Assembly: GCA_902786505.1 (NCBI GenBank)
Contig: CADACS010000001.1
Span: 97,972 to 161,971, forward strand
DNA from: an uncultured Planctomycetota bacterium
Lineage (GTDB): Bacteria; Planctomycetota; Planctomycetia; Pirellulales; Thermoguttaceae
Length of the DNA stretch: 64,000 nt
Reading direction: 5' to 3'
Positions 9,032-18,037 of this stretch are shown one piece after another. The notes under the pieces were generated by a model. The model was given only the letters and a program-made list of their open reading frames with translations. It did no database searches and was not told the origin of the DNA. The stretch's first letter is position 1; each line of letters opens with the position of its first letter. Both the position numbers and the translations under genes were made by a program.

Positions 9032-9475
9032 CTATTGTCGTTCAGGTTCGGGGGCCGGCTGTTGACAATGCTTGTGAAACCAATGCGCGAACTGCCAATT
9101 TCGGCACGTATAATACGACTTGTCGTTGTAATGGGGATTGTCAGGGCTTATGAATTCGGGAGAAATCGGCAGTTTTTCAGCCCCTTCAATGCAAATCGTA
9201 ACTCCGTTTTGGGTCTCGGTTAACGTCTTTCCCTCGCACGGCCGGAAAGCCAAGTGGAAGTTCTTGGACCAATTGTACGGATAAACGACCCCGCAAAGAT
9301 AATGAATCTCGTCTGGCAGCTCGACGTCCTGGTAGGAACGGACCGTTGGAGTAATCCGATTGTCGCGCTTCCCAACGAGACACTCCATACAATGACGGTC
9401 AAGGTTGACGCCCGTGACCGTTTTCATCCAAAAATATCTGAAATTAGCGTCGACGTCGCATTTGCGAATGATCAT
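9032..9475 (-). CDS. hypothetical protein, 147 aa, cysteine-containing
   Basis: Not recognised. ATG 9475 follows AAAGGAG at good spacing, and the minus-strand frame has a natural protein composition, unlike the + strand open frame at 9254-9514, which lies opposite it. Seven cysteines are scattered through it, including CDV near the N-terminus, HCMEC near residue 30 and CRNW and KHC near the C-terminus; the end is rich in aromatic residues and His (FAHWFHKHCQQ). No signal peptide or membrane segment. It lies in a low-density stretch with another unknown gene on the same strand 200 nt upstream. Confidence 0.7.
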   Translation of the reverse strand: MIIRKCDVDANFRYFWMKTVTGVNLDRHCMECLVGKRDNRITPTVRSYQDVELPDEIHYLCGVVYPYNWSKNFHLAFRPCEGKTLTETQNGVTICIEGAEKLPISPEFISPDNPHYNDKSYYTCRNWQFAHWFHKHCQQPAPEPERQ

Positions 9476-9675
9476 AACCAGGCTCCTTTGTTAAAACGTT
9501 TGTTTGATTCTTAACCGTAAACCGCCAAGGCGCCATAAATTAAAAAGTCTTGAACTGACTCCGAGGAGCGCGCGCGGGGAACTGAACTCTGTCGGCGATT
9601 TGTTCTTACATTCGCACTTGAATTTGCAAACGACTCGATAAAATCCTCAACGGACTCACAGCGTAAAACTTTCTT

Positions 9676-10203
9676 TTAGCCGACGTTAATTTCAATTAAA
9701 GATTCTTCTGTTCCGGTCGCTGACGCGAAACTTTTCATAATTTCGTACGAGTACGCCTTAAACGCCGGTTTCATCCATATCGCCGACAACTCGAACGGAT
9801 TTTTTAATACGGCGATCGCCTGTTCTGTGAATTGAACGGCCGTGCCCGTCTGATCCGGATCGCCGCAGCAGATCCAATTTGTCTTATTGTCGTAATACAT
9901 TGGGTAATTCTCGCCAATACATGGAATGGCGTAATCCCATTTCCCCTGTATTAAAAGGTCGCGTTTTTCGGCGCTTGGCGTTTTTAACGCGCGTGGAATC
10001 CATCTGCGGTAATGATCCAGACCGTCAATGGAATAGACGCCTTCGCGCCGATCGCGGGAGGAAAAACACAGATAATCGACGAGGAATTCAAAATCCACAA
10101 ACCGGCTGTTTCCAACGGTATCGAAATAGCAGGCGTCCCCTTCGAGCAAGTATTCCAATACGACGTTTTTGGGCGTATAGAAGCGGCTCACAATGAATTT
10201 CAT
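9676..10203 (-). CDS. hypothetical protein, 175 aa
   Basis: Not recognised. Starts MKFIVSRFYTPKNVV after GGAGAG about 7 nt upstream. Composition is that of a soluble mixed alpha/beta protein with many aromatics (YPMYYDNKTNWICCGDPD in the middle). No membrane segment or export signal. It follows the 888-residue exported protein by 61 nt on the same strand and could be read from that transcript. Confidence 0.7.
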   Translation of the reverse strand: MKFIVSRFYTPKNVVLEYLLEGDACYFDTVGNSRFVDFEFLVDYLCFSSRDRREGVYSIDGLDHYRRWIPRALKTPSAEKRDLLIQGKWDYAIPCIGENYPMYYDNKTNWICCGDPDQTGTAVQFTEQAIAVLKNPFELSAIWMKPAFKAYSYEIMKSFASATGTEESLIEINVG

Positions 10204-10264
10204 TTGGTGTCTCTCCGTCTTTGTTCGACAAAGCTGTTATTCCGATCGGCGCGCCTGTCGCGGT

Positions 10265-12931
10265 TCAGCGCGAATTCTTCCCCGCGTCCGCGATCGTCTT
10301 TTCCCAGCGCGCTTTTCTTCCGGGGTCGCTTGGATCGGACCGGGTCAGCCACAGCGTTTTGAGCATCTTTTGGGCCTGATCCGACTTTCCGATTCTGCAG
10401 TAAATTTCGACGCAGCGTTCTTTTGCGTCCCACCATTCCGGGGAACCGAGCGGTTGAAGATCGGCGTAGTCGGTCCAGTATTTAATTCCCTGTTCGAGCG
10501 TCTTTACGCTCTGCTGGCTCGACAGCAGAAGCGCGATTCCTTTAACCGCTTGCGCGTTTTTAGGATCCTTTTTGCGCAGTTTCGCGTATAAGTTCAGCGC
10601 GTCCTGCGATTTGCCGAGCAGGCGGAGCGCGTCGGCGCGCGCAAGATCGGCGCGGTCGGCGTTCGCAGCCGTACGCCGGATTTTCTCGAGCGCGTCGAGC
10701 GAGAATTGCGCGATTCGCGCGCGGTTGGCTTGCGGAGCGTTTTCGGCGGCGTCGGTCAGTCGAACGACCGCGTCGAGCGCGGCGTCTTCCGCGCCTCCGT
10801 CGAACGAGCTCAGGAGCGCCATAAGTTCTTCGGGCGACTTAACGTCGACGGCGCGCGCGAGCCGGAGCGAACGGATTTTCGCGAGCGCCGTTCGGTCCCT
10901 TTCGGCGGCTTCCCAGCGTTCGAGGAGCGCGTCGATCGGTTCGACGAGTTCGGGCGCTTTGCCGGCCGGCTCGGCGATCGCGAGTTCGAGCGCGAGCGCG
11001 AATATCCGGGAATCGGCGGGCTGGAGCGTTTGCGCGGTCGTCTTTTGCGCGCATTCGGCGATCAGGTTCGCGAGCGCGGCCGTCGAATCGACCGGCTCCG
11101 GGGTCATGAACGACGCGCGATTGACCAGGCGCCCGATCGCGGCGGCAAAGGTTTGCGCGGACGGCGTTTGCGCCATGCGCGCGGCGTAGAGCTTCCGTTC
11201 CGTTTCGAGCGCGTCGGGAAATTCGGGCGCGTCCTCGGGGACCGCGTCGAGCGCGTCGGCGGCCCCGTCGAGATTGTCCGACGCGAGCAGACCGCGCGCG
11301 AACTGGAGCGCAAAGGCCGCGCGGTTCGGCGCGGTCGGAAAGAGTTCGAGATATTCGACGCGCATGGCGTCGAGCTCCGGCCGCGGCGTTTGCGCGTTCT
11401 CCGCATGTTCGAGCGCGAGAAGATAGAGCTGCGGCGCGAGTTCTTCGTTCGGACGCGCTTTCGCGAGCGCCGCGAACCGGTCGCGCGCGTTCGATTCCCA
11501 CGCGTCGGCGCCGTTCGTTTCCGGCGAATCGGCGGCGTCGAAGAGCTTTTCGCGGCATATCTTATCGACGACGCCCGCGGCCGTTCCCGCGAGTCGGTAC
11601 GCGTCGTCGTTCGCGCCGGCGTCGCGCGCTCCTTCCGCGGCGCGGTCGTACTCCCGAACCGCGGCGCCGTAATTCCCGTCGGCGAAGTTCGCGTCGGCGC
11701 TCGCTTCGACCGTCTGCCAGTCGTCGGAATTGGCGCCCGCCGCCTGCGCGAGAAAGACGCCGCGCGTTCGCCAGAAATTCCCTTGCAGCGCGTTCGAAGC
11801 GGTTCGCGCCGCGTCGACGAGCGCCTGTTTGCTCGGCGCGTTTGAGATCGGGGCGCCGTCCTTTTCGTCGCGCGCGGTCTCCGACGCGGTCCAGAACGTT
11901 TGCGCGCGCGCTAAGTTCAGTTCCGAAAAGAGATCCGGGAGTTCGGCCGTGAATCGGCCAAGATTGGGCGGGTAGGGCGCGTCGAGCAGATCGACGTCCT
12001 GCGCGGCCGTTCGGAGCGACTCTTCCGCCTTTCCTTCGTCGGCGAGCAGGCGCGTCTCTTCGGCGGCGAGTCCGAGCGCCGCTTCGACCGGGGCGCCGTC
12101 TCCGGACGCGCGTTTGAGCGCGTCGAGCGTCTCGCGAATTCGGGACGACGCGAGTTCCAGTTTCCCTTGCCGCCGCGCCGATTCGACGAGCAGAAGTCTT
12201 GCGTAAAAGCAGTATTCGTCTAGCTTTTGCCGGGACGCGTTTTCGAGCGCGAGCGCGAGCTTGTCGGCCGTCTCAAAGCGCCGCGGATCGGCGCGGTCGG
12301 CGAGCGCCGCCTTGGCGGCCCAGTAGAGGAACGGGCGCGCCTGCGCGTTTGGGAGCGTCTCGACGCATTCTCTCGCGCGCGCGGCCGCGGCCTTCAGCAG
12401 CCGGCTGGCGTCCGGATCGATTGCAGATTCCGTTTCCGCGTTCTCATTTTGCGGCGCGGTTCCTTCGTCCGCAAGAACGCCGAGCGCGTAGAGCGCGCGC
12501 ACGTAGGCAAGTTCATAAGCGAGCGACTCTTGCGGCGCGTCTTTTCCGAACGCCGCGTTCGGCGCGCGGCTCCGTATTTCCGCGATTTCCGCTTCCGCGC
12601 GCACGCGGCCGTCTGAATCGCTCAGACGGGCCGTCTCTATAACGGCGCGTATCGCGAGCGCGCCGTAACGGCAGACCGCTTCCGGAGAGGCGCTTGCGAG
12701 CGCGTCCGCGTCGATTCGCGTCAGTCGTTCCGCGGCAAGATCGGGGAGTCCGCGTTCGAGGAGCGCGGCCGCGAACATGAGTTCCTCCGTCAGCGCGTCC
12801 CGCGTTCCGTACGGCGACCAGACGGCGGCCGGGCCGGACGTCTCGGTCGGCGTTTGCGCGCGCGCCGGCAGACCGGCCGACCAAACGAACGCGGTTGCGG
12901 CGATTACAAGCGAGACAAGCGGGAATTTCAT
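10265..12931 (-). CDS. large exported helical (TPR-like) protein
   Basis: 888 residues. The N-terminus is a signal peptide (KFPLVSLVIAATAFVWSAG, cleavage probably after PARAQ). The rest is almost wholly helical, very rich in Ala, Glu, Asp and Arg, with repeated ~34-residue helix-turn-helix units; the clearest TPR-like unit is near the C-terminus (ADALRLLGKSQDALNLYAKLRKKDPKNAQ, read in two parts). It lies 45 nt downstream of exbD on the same strand, so it may be a periplasmic scaffold working with that energy-transducing protein. The very G+C-rich DNA creates long open frames on the other strand, which I ignored. Confidence 0.85.
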   Translation of the reverse strand: MKFPLVSLVIAATAFVWSAGLPARAQTPTETSGPAAVWSPYGTRDALTEELMFAAALLERGLPDLAAERLTRIDADALASASPEAVCRYGALAIRAVIETARLSDSDGRVRAEAEIAEIRSRAPNAAFGKDAPQESLAYELAYVRALYALGVLADEGTAPQNENAETESAIDPDASRLLKAAAARARECVETLPNAQARPFLYWAAKAALADRADPRRFETADKLALALENASRQKLDEYCFYARLLLVESARRQGKLELASSRIRETLDALKRASGDGAPVEAALGLAAEETRLLADEGKAEESLRTAAQDVDLLDAPYPPNLGRFTAELPDLFSELNLARAQTFWTASETARDEKDGAPISNAPSKQALVDAARTASNALQGNFWRTRGVFLAQAAGANSDDWQTVEASADANFADGNYGAAVREYDRAAEGARDAGANDDAYRLAGTAAGVVDKICREKLFDAADSPETNGADAWESNARDRFAALAKARPNEELAPQLYLLALEHAENAQTPRPELDAMRVEYLELFPTAPNRAAFALQFARGLLASDNLDGAADALDAVPEDAPEFPDALETERKLYAARMAQTPSAQTFAAAIGRLVNRASFMTPEPVDSTAALANLIAECAQKTTAQTLQPADSRIFALALELAIAEPAGKAPELVEPIDALLERWEAAERDRTALAKIRSLRLARAVDVKSPEELMALLSSFDGGAEDAALDAVVRLTDAAENAPQANRARIAQFSLDALEKIRRTAANADRADLARADALRLLGKSQDALNLYAKLRKKDPKNAQAVKGIALLLSSQQSVKTLEQGIKYWTDYADLQPLGSPEWWDAKERCVEIYCRIGKSDQAQKMLKTLWLTRSDPSDPGRKARWEKTIADAGKNSR

Positions 12932-12976
12932 GAGCGTCCTTACGTTAGAGCTGGCGGCGAAAGAAAAAACGCGCCG

Positions 12977-13432
12977 TTATCGCGACAGCGCTTCCGGAGA
13001 AGCGGCGAATTTTATTTTGGCGAGCCCGACCCGGCGCGCGCAGTCGTAGACGTCGAGCACGTTCTCGAGGGGCGTGTTGTAGTCGGGATCGACGACGACC
13101 GGAACGTTGGGATCGATCTCCTGAAGTTCGGCCAGAAGCGCCTCTACTTCTTTAATCGAGGCGACGCGTTTCCCGTCGATCGCGTACTCGACGCGGCCGG
13201 ACGGCGCGACGGTCAGCCGGGCGACGATTCTGCCAAGGTCGCGCTCTTCCTGAGTCCGGGTCTCGTCGGCCGCGATCGCGCCCGAACCCAGATTCGTCGG
13301 CAGCCGCTTTTCCGGCTCGCGGAAATCGGTCGTGCAGACAAAGAAGATGAGCAGCAGAAAGATCACGTCGATCATGGACGTGAGATTGAGCTCGATCGAA
13401 CTGTCCTGTTGATTTGATTTGGGCGTTTTCAT
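12977..13432 (-). CDS. exbD: ExbD/TolR family biopolymer transport protein
   Basis: 151 residues. After a short cytoplasmic N-terminus comes the family signature LNLTSMIDVIFLLLIFFV, containing the membrane segment and the aspartate that carries protons. The periplasmic domain follows (residues ~45-150). The usual ExbB/TolQ partner is not adjacent: upstream lies a MATE transporter, downstream the exported helical protein. The partner must be elsewhere if the complex is complete. The start ATG 13432 is the only one placed before the conserved segment. Confidence 0.92.
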   Translation of the reverse strand: MKTPKSNQQDSSIELNLTSMIDVIFLLLIFFVCTTDFREPEKRLPTNLGSGAIAADETRTQEERDLGRIVARLTVAPSGRVEYAIDGKRVASIKEVEALLAELQEIDPNVPVVVDPDYNTPLENVLDVYDCARRVGLAKIKFAASPEALSR

Positions 13433-13468
13433 TTTGGAAGCCTTGCCGGGGTCGATACGACGGCTCCA

Positions 13469-14929
13469 TTATACCAAGTTGGCGTTCGTTTCGACAAGCC
13501 CTTTATCGCGCCATTTTCCGCTCCGGAGCCTAAGTCCGAAGACCGTTATATTGACGAGAAGATAGGTTACCTGAAGCGCCCAGCACCAGTAGACGCCCAG
13601 TCCGAATCCAAAGACGCCGCCGAACATGGCGACGACGATCGACGCGACGACCGCGAACGTCGCGATCATAATGAAGCGCGCGTCCCCCGCGCCGCGCAGC
13701 GCCGACGCCAGAATGAGATTGTACGCGTCCGCGACAAGATAGATTCCGACGATGCGCAGAATGTTCGTCGCGAGCGGCCGGGTCGCGGCAAAAGTTTCCG
13801 GCTCGCGCATCGTGTAGATATTGACGAAAAATTCCGGGACCGTCAGGAAGAGAATCGAAAAGACGCCCGCCACGACGCTCGCGAGCGCCATAGCGGTGCG
13901 GGTCGCGCGTCCGACGAGTTCCTGCCGGCCCGCCCCGACCACGTTGCCCACGATCGTCGAGGTGGCGACGCCGAATCCGATGGCGGGCATATAGAGCAGC
14001 GAGTTCATATTGTACGCAATGGCGGTCGCGGCGCTCGCCTCTTCTCCAAACCAGCCCATAACGAGTACGAAGAGGGTATAGAACCACTGTTCCGCCGACG
14101 TCTGCAGCGCGCTCATCGAGCCGAACGAGAAGAGCCGCTTCATCTCGTGAAAGTTCAGTTTGAGGCTCGACCGAATTCCGTATTCTCCGTTTCGGTCGCG
14201 CTTAACGGTATAGTAGACGAACGCGGCGAATTTAATCCACATGGCGATCGCGGTCGCAATCGCCGCGCCCTCGACGCCGAGTTCGAGCCGGCCGTTGACT
14301 CCAAAAATGAGAATCGGATCGAGAACCATATTGACGGCGAATCCGAGAATCGTGAGCTTCATAACGAGCTTCGTTTCCCGAATCCCGTTAAAGAAGGACT
14401 GGAGCGATTCGAGCCCGAGCGACGCGACCGCCGCGAGCGCCATATATTTCCAGTACGCCTTTTCGAGCGCCGCGAGCTCCGCGGTCTGCCCGATCGCGCG
14501 GAAGAACGGCTCGATAAAGGGCGTCGCCGCAATAAAGAGCAGCCCGAACGACAGCCCGATAAAGACCCCCTGCCAGATCACGCTCCCGATCCGCTTCTTC
14601 TGATTCGCCCCGTAATACTGCGCGACGAACGTATTGACAAAGACCCCGATTCCCTGCGGAAAACAGATCAGGCCCCAGAAGAGACAGCTCGCCTGAAACG
14701 ACGCGTTCATCTCCGTCTGACCGTACCACGCAAGACAGAGCCGGTCGGTAATCGTCATAACGGTTACCGAGCTCCAGGAGATAATGATGGGAATCGCCAG
14801 ACGCAGCGTCTCGCGTCCGCCGCATTCGCGCGCGTACCATATCCGCCAGTACGCGAGCGTAAAGAGCTCGGCAAGGCGGAACGGCCGCGAATAGGCGTCG
14901 GCAAGTTCGTTGGGCGTGCGGTCTTTCAT
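13469..14929 (-). CDS. MATE family efflux transporter
   Basis: 486 residues with about twelve hydrophobic segments in two similar halves, as expected for Na+- or H+-driven multidrug/toxin extrusion proteins. The N-half has LAIPIIISWSSVTVMTITDR and the fold continues with ALQTSAEQWFYTLFVLVMGW at the start of the second half, both MatE-like. It lies 34 nt downstream of rsmE and 36 nt upstream of exbD on the same strand, consistent with one transcript. Substrate unknown. Confidence 0.92.
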   Translation of the reverse strand: MKDRTPNELADAYSRPFRLAELFTLAYWRIWYARECGGRETLRLAIPIIISWSSVTVMTITDRLCLAWYGQTEMNASFQASCLFWGLICFPQGIGVFVNTFVAQYYGANQKKRIGSVIWQGVFIGLSFGLLFIAATPFIEPFFRAIGQTAELAALEKAYWKYMALAAVASLGLESLQSFFNGIRETKLVMKLTILGFAVNMVLDPILIFGVNGRLELGVEGAAIATAIAMWIKFAAFVYYTVKRDRNGEYGIRSSLKLNFHEMKRLFSFGSMSALQTSAEQWFYTLFVLVMGWFGEEASAATAIAYNMNSLLYMPAIGFGVATSTIVGNVVGAGRQELVGRATRTAMALASVVAGVFSILFLTVPEFFVNIYTMREPETFAATRPLATNILRIVGIYLVADAYNLILASALRGAGDARFIMIATFAVVASIVVAMFGGVFGFGLGVYWCWALQVTYLLVNITVFGLRLRSGKWRDKGLVETNANLV

Positions 14930-14963
14930 AAAAGGAATTTCGCGCGAACGGCGGGTATATTTT

Positions 14964-15815
14964 TCAGTTCAGGTGCAAAAAGAGAGAGGAGAGGACGATC
15001 GCGGCCGTTTCCACGCGATAGACCTGCTTGCCGAGATCGAGCGGAGTCCAGCCGCCGTCGACCGCGTTTTGAACTTCCGCGTCGGTAAATCCCCCGACCG
15101 GTCCGACGAGCGCGAGCGCGGCGTTCGGCGCGCGGCCATGCCCGTGAACGAGCCGCATAAAGGACGTCTGGCCAAAGAACCCGTCGGAAATCGGGTGCGC
15201 GACGACGCGCAGGACGTCGGCGCCCGGCTTGATTTCGTCGAACAGACCGCAGCCGGCGTACCGTTCGGCGAGCGCTTCCGCGATCGGAGAACGGGGCGCG
15301 TCTTTTCCGGCGATCTTCGCGTCGAGGAGTTCGACGAGTCCCGGGAGTTCGTCGGGTTTAATGGCGGGCAGGACGGGCATGAGCCGGAGCCGTTCGCACT
15401 GCTTCGACGCTTCGAGGACCTGCCGTTCGAGCCGCTCCCGGACGCCGGCGTCGAATTTGACGTCGGCGCGCGCCGCGTCGAGCGGTATGAAGCGCCGGAC
15501 GCCGAGTTCGGTGAGCTTTTCGAGCGCCCACTTCTGCCGGTCCCCTTTCGGGAGCGCCATAATCACGGTGAGCGCAAGTTCCGGCTCGCGGTCGTCTTGG
15601 CGCGTTTCCAGAACGGTCAGTTCGACGCGGTCGCGCCCGATCGATTCGATCCGCGCGCGGTATTCGACGCCCTCGCCGTCAAAGAGGGCCGCTTCGTCGC
15701 CTACCTTTTTGCGCATGACGCGCGCGAGATGCCGCGCCTCGGAATCCGTTAAAATCGCGGTCCCTTGCGCCAGCGAAGCTCGGTTTGCCGGTTCGACGTA
15801 GTATAAGTCGCTCAT
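14964..15815 (-). CDS. rsmE: 16S rRNA (uracil(1498)-N(3))-methyltransferase
   Basis: 283 residues; the family is usually 240-260. The N-terminal PUA-like domain includes LTDSEARHLARVMRKKVGD, and the SPOUT methyltransferase domain includes ALPKGDRQKWALEKLTELGV, EASKQCERLRLMP and the knot LVGPVGGFTDAEV followed by DLGKQVYRVETAAI. It methylates U1498 of the decoding-centre helix 44 using S-adenosylmethionine. It heads the group rsmE-MATE-exbD-helical protein. Confidence 0.95.
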   Translation of the reverse strand: MSDLYYVEPANRASLAQGTAILTDSEARHLARVMRKKVGDEAALFDGEGVEYRARIESIGRDRVELTVLETRQDDREPELALTVIMALPKGDRQKWALEKLTELGVRRFIPLDAARADVKFDAGVRERLERQVLEASKQCERLRLMPVLPAIKPDELPGLVELLDAKIAGKDAPRSPIAEALAERYAGCGLFDEIKPGADVLRVVAHPISDGFFGQTSFMRLVHGHGRAPNAALALVGPVGGFTDAEVQNAVDGGWTPLDLGKQVYRVETAAIVLSSLFLHLN

Positions 15816-15928
15816 GGTCTCTGCTTTCTAATCTTCCGCGCGCGAAACGCGCCGCCGTATTATATCAGGTTTGCGCCAATCTATAACCCCCGACGCGGCC
15901 GTTCGAGCCGCCGCGGCCGCATGCGGAA

Positions 15929-15965
15929 ATAAAAAGACGCGCGGCGCTAAGGGGCGCCGCGCGTC
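15929..15965 (-). terminator. Rho-independent terminator after the outer-membrane protein gene
   Basis: A perfect 12-bp stem (15936-15947 with 15954-15965) with a TAAGGG loop; on the minus strand it is followed by TTTTTATTT. Confidence 0.8.
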
Positions 15966-15993
15966 GTGCGGTTCGGCATGGCGGATCGCGGGG

Positions 15994-17331
15994 TCAGAAG
16001 AACAGGCCCGCCGAAAGATAGACCGAATCCCTCGCTTTGAACATCTTGCCCGCCTTCGTGTGAATTTCGCGCCCGAACGCGCCGCCGACTTCAAAGGAGC
16101 CTTTGAGCCCTTTGGGGCAGTCGAATCGGAGCCCGACGCCGACGCGGTAGTCGTTGTAATCGAAATTGTACGTTCGCTTGCCCTTAATTAAATGCTTCGG
16201 ATCGGACATGAGCCAGCGTCCGCCGCCAATGTCGCCGTGGACGTAGAACCACCAGTCCGTCTCGTTGACTTTCGTTAGGAAGTGGCCCCACATCGGGTCG
16301 GGGAAGACGATTCGGAGCTCGTTTTTCGTATTGGGCGTCCAGACGATACCGGCGATCGGCAGCAGCTTGATTTTTACGCGGTCGTAGTACCCGACGCCGC
16401 CGAGCACGCGCACTTTCCGTTCGTCGTCGACCGGGAGCGAGCCTTCGGCGCGTCCGCGAACGTAAATCGCTTTGCCCGTGATCTTTTTGAACGTCGACGC
16501 GACGCCGACCTGCACTTCGACGCCCCCCTGGAAATCGTTGAGGCTCAGTTTAAAGGACGTCGTTAAGCCCGCGTCAAAGACGTTTTTAGGGAGGTTAATT
16601 CCGACCGATTTATGCTTGGGCGTCTGGAAGTTTGTATAGTCGAAACTTGGCGTAATCGCGAGAACGCCTTCGTTGATATTATTGTCGCGAAAAGTCTGAC
16701 AGGGGAACGCGAAGAAGAGACGCACGCCTCCCTCGATGAGCCCGATTCCGTTTTTGGCGCGCGGAACGTAGACGAACGAGCCGGAGAGGTCCTGCTGGTA
16801 CTTGAACATTCGTTTGATCGTCGTCGGATTGTTTTTGTAATCCTCCATAGTAGCGGGCGGATTGACGTTCGCCGACTCGTAGGTATAGGTGCGGTAGCCG
16901 TAATTCTGGCTTTCCGTCGTAGGCGAAACGACCGGCGGAGAAACTTGCCCGCGAAAGATCGGATCGGCGAACGACAGAGGAGCGTCAAGCGCCAGCGGAT
17001 CGGCGAACGCCAGGGGATCGAGCGCGCCGTCGGTCCAGTAGCCGTCGAAACCGTCGTCTTCGCCGCTCTCGAGCGCGGCTTCCGTCTCCATGGCGAGATC
17101 GCCCCAGACGCCGCGCTGCGCGGCCTCGAGCGCCCAGCTGGGACTGTCGAAGAGAAAATCGTATTCGTCCGCGTCCGCGCCTTCGTCGTCGAGCGCGTCG
17201 GGCTCAATCTCCGGCGCGCTCAGAGTAATCGGCAGCCCAAGACTGCCCGCGCGCGCCGCGCCGCACGCGGCGAGCAAAGCGCACGCGGCGACCGCCGCAA
17301 CGAGTATGCGATTCAAGTGTGTACGCCGCAT
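15994..17331 (-). CDS. putative outer-membrane beta-barrel protein
   Basis: 445 residues. The signal peptide ends LLAACGAARAGS, so cleavage may be signal peptidase I after ARA, or lipoprotein processing at the LAAC cysteine. An acidic linker (residues ~40-110) is followed by a domain of alternating hydrophobic/polar strands, with Tyr, Trp and Gly at strand ends, closing in VYLSAGLFF. A C-terminal Phe preceded by alternating hydrophobics is the usual barrel-assembly signal. It may belong to the planctomycete outer-membrane families such as DUF6268, which I could not confirm. It has its own terminator and no operon partner. Confidence 0.72.
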   Translation of the reverse strand: MRRTHLNRILVAAVAACALLAACGAARAGSLGLPITLSAPEIEPDALDDEGADADEYDFLFDSPSWALEAAQRGVWGDLAMETEAALESGEDDGFDGYWTDGALDPLAFADPLALDAPLSFADPIFRGQVSPPVVSPTTESQNYGYRTYTYESANVNPPATMEDYKNNPTTIKRMFKYQQDLSGSFVYVPRAKNGIGLIEGGVRLFFAFPCQTFRDNNINEGVLAITPSFDYTNFQTPKHKSVGINLPKNVFDAGLTTSFKLSLNDFQGGVEVQVGVASTFKKITGKAIYVRGRAEGSLPVDDERKVRVLGGVGYYDRVKIKLLPIAGIVWTPNTKNELRIVFPDPMWGHFLTKVNETDWWFYVHGDIGGGRWLMSDPKHLIKGKRTYNFDYNDYRVGVGLRFDCPKGLKGSFEVGGAFGREIHTKAGKMFKARDSVYLSAGLFF

Positions 17332-17576
17332 TCGTCGATTCCTGTCGAAATAATAAAGACTTTATTCGGTAAAAAGCGCGGCCTCGTTCGTCGGCGCCGC
17401 GCGGCGCTTCCTGCGCCCGATATGGCGTAAGGGGAGATATAACGAATTCCCGTGCGCGCGTCAAGAGCGGCCTGTCAAGAATATAGCGCGCGCGTTCGCA
17501 AACCCGGTTCGCGCGGCCGTCGGGAAATTTTTTGGCAAAAAAACTGTTTTTTCGGCGTTTAGGGCCTTTTTTGTGC

Positions 17577-17604
17577 TTGACGAAATCAAATATAACATTA
17601 TTAT
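17577..17604 (+). promoter_or_regulatory. probable rpsA promoter with long leader
   Basis: TTGACG at 17577-17582 and TATTAT at 17599-17604 with 16-nt spacing. The 706-bp gap 17332-18037 otherwise shows only a T-rich stretch near 17530 and no gene. The implied 5' leader of ~425 nt is long; autoregulation by S1 protein is a possibility, not shown. Confidence 0.5.
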
Positions 17605-18037
17605 CTTTTGGACGTTTTATATAGAAACGAGCGCCGCGGTCTTTCGCCGCCAGAAACGCGCTTTAGCGTTTCCGGCGCAGCGTCAGACAGCCGCGGCGGA
17701 TAGAGCGCGTCGCTGAGCCGATCGAACGGCGATTGGCCTGCAAGCGCATTTAACCCTGTTTTTTATTGGGGATGAAACAGACGTTCGCGCGCGAGCGCGT
17801 TCGTGAAACGCGCGGTTCTCCGCGGGATAACGCAAGGTTTACGCGAGCTTTTGCAGATTTGTAATCGATTTGTCGAGTTTCGCCAAGCTATTCGCGCATG
17901 CGACAGGCGCGGCGTTGACGCTCCTTTCTGAATTGAGAAAGCCGGCCGACAACTACGCTGCGGAATTCGACGTCTCGCCGGTATCGGCCGTTTCCGTTTC
18001 ATCTGGGTAAAACACTTTTAAACTAGGAATTTTTGTC

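Noticed and set aside
9254..9514. Plus-strand 86-codon frame
   Set aside because: Opposite a minus-strand gene with a better ribosome-binding site and more natural composition.
10706..11845. 379-codon plus-strand frame in the exported helical protein gene
   Set aside because: Arg/Gly/Glu-rich shadow product; the minus frame has a signal peptide and helical repeats.
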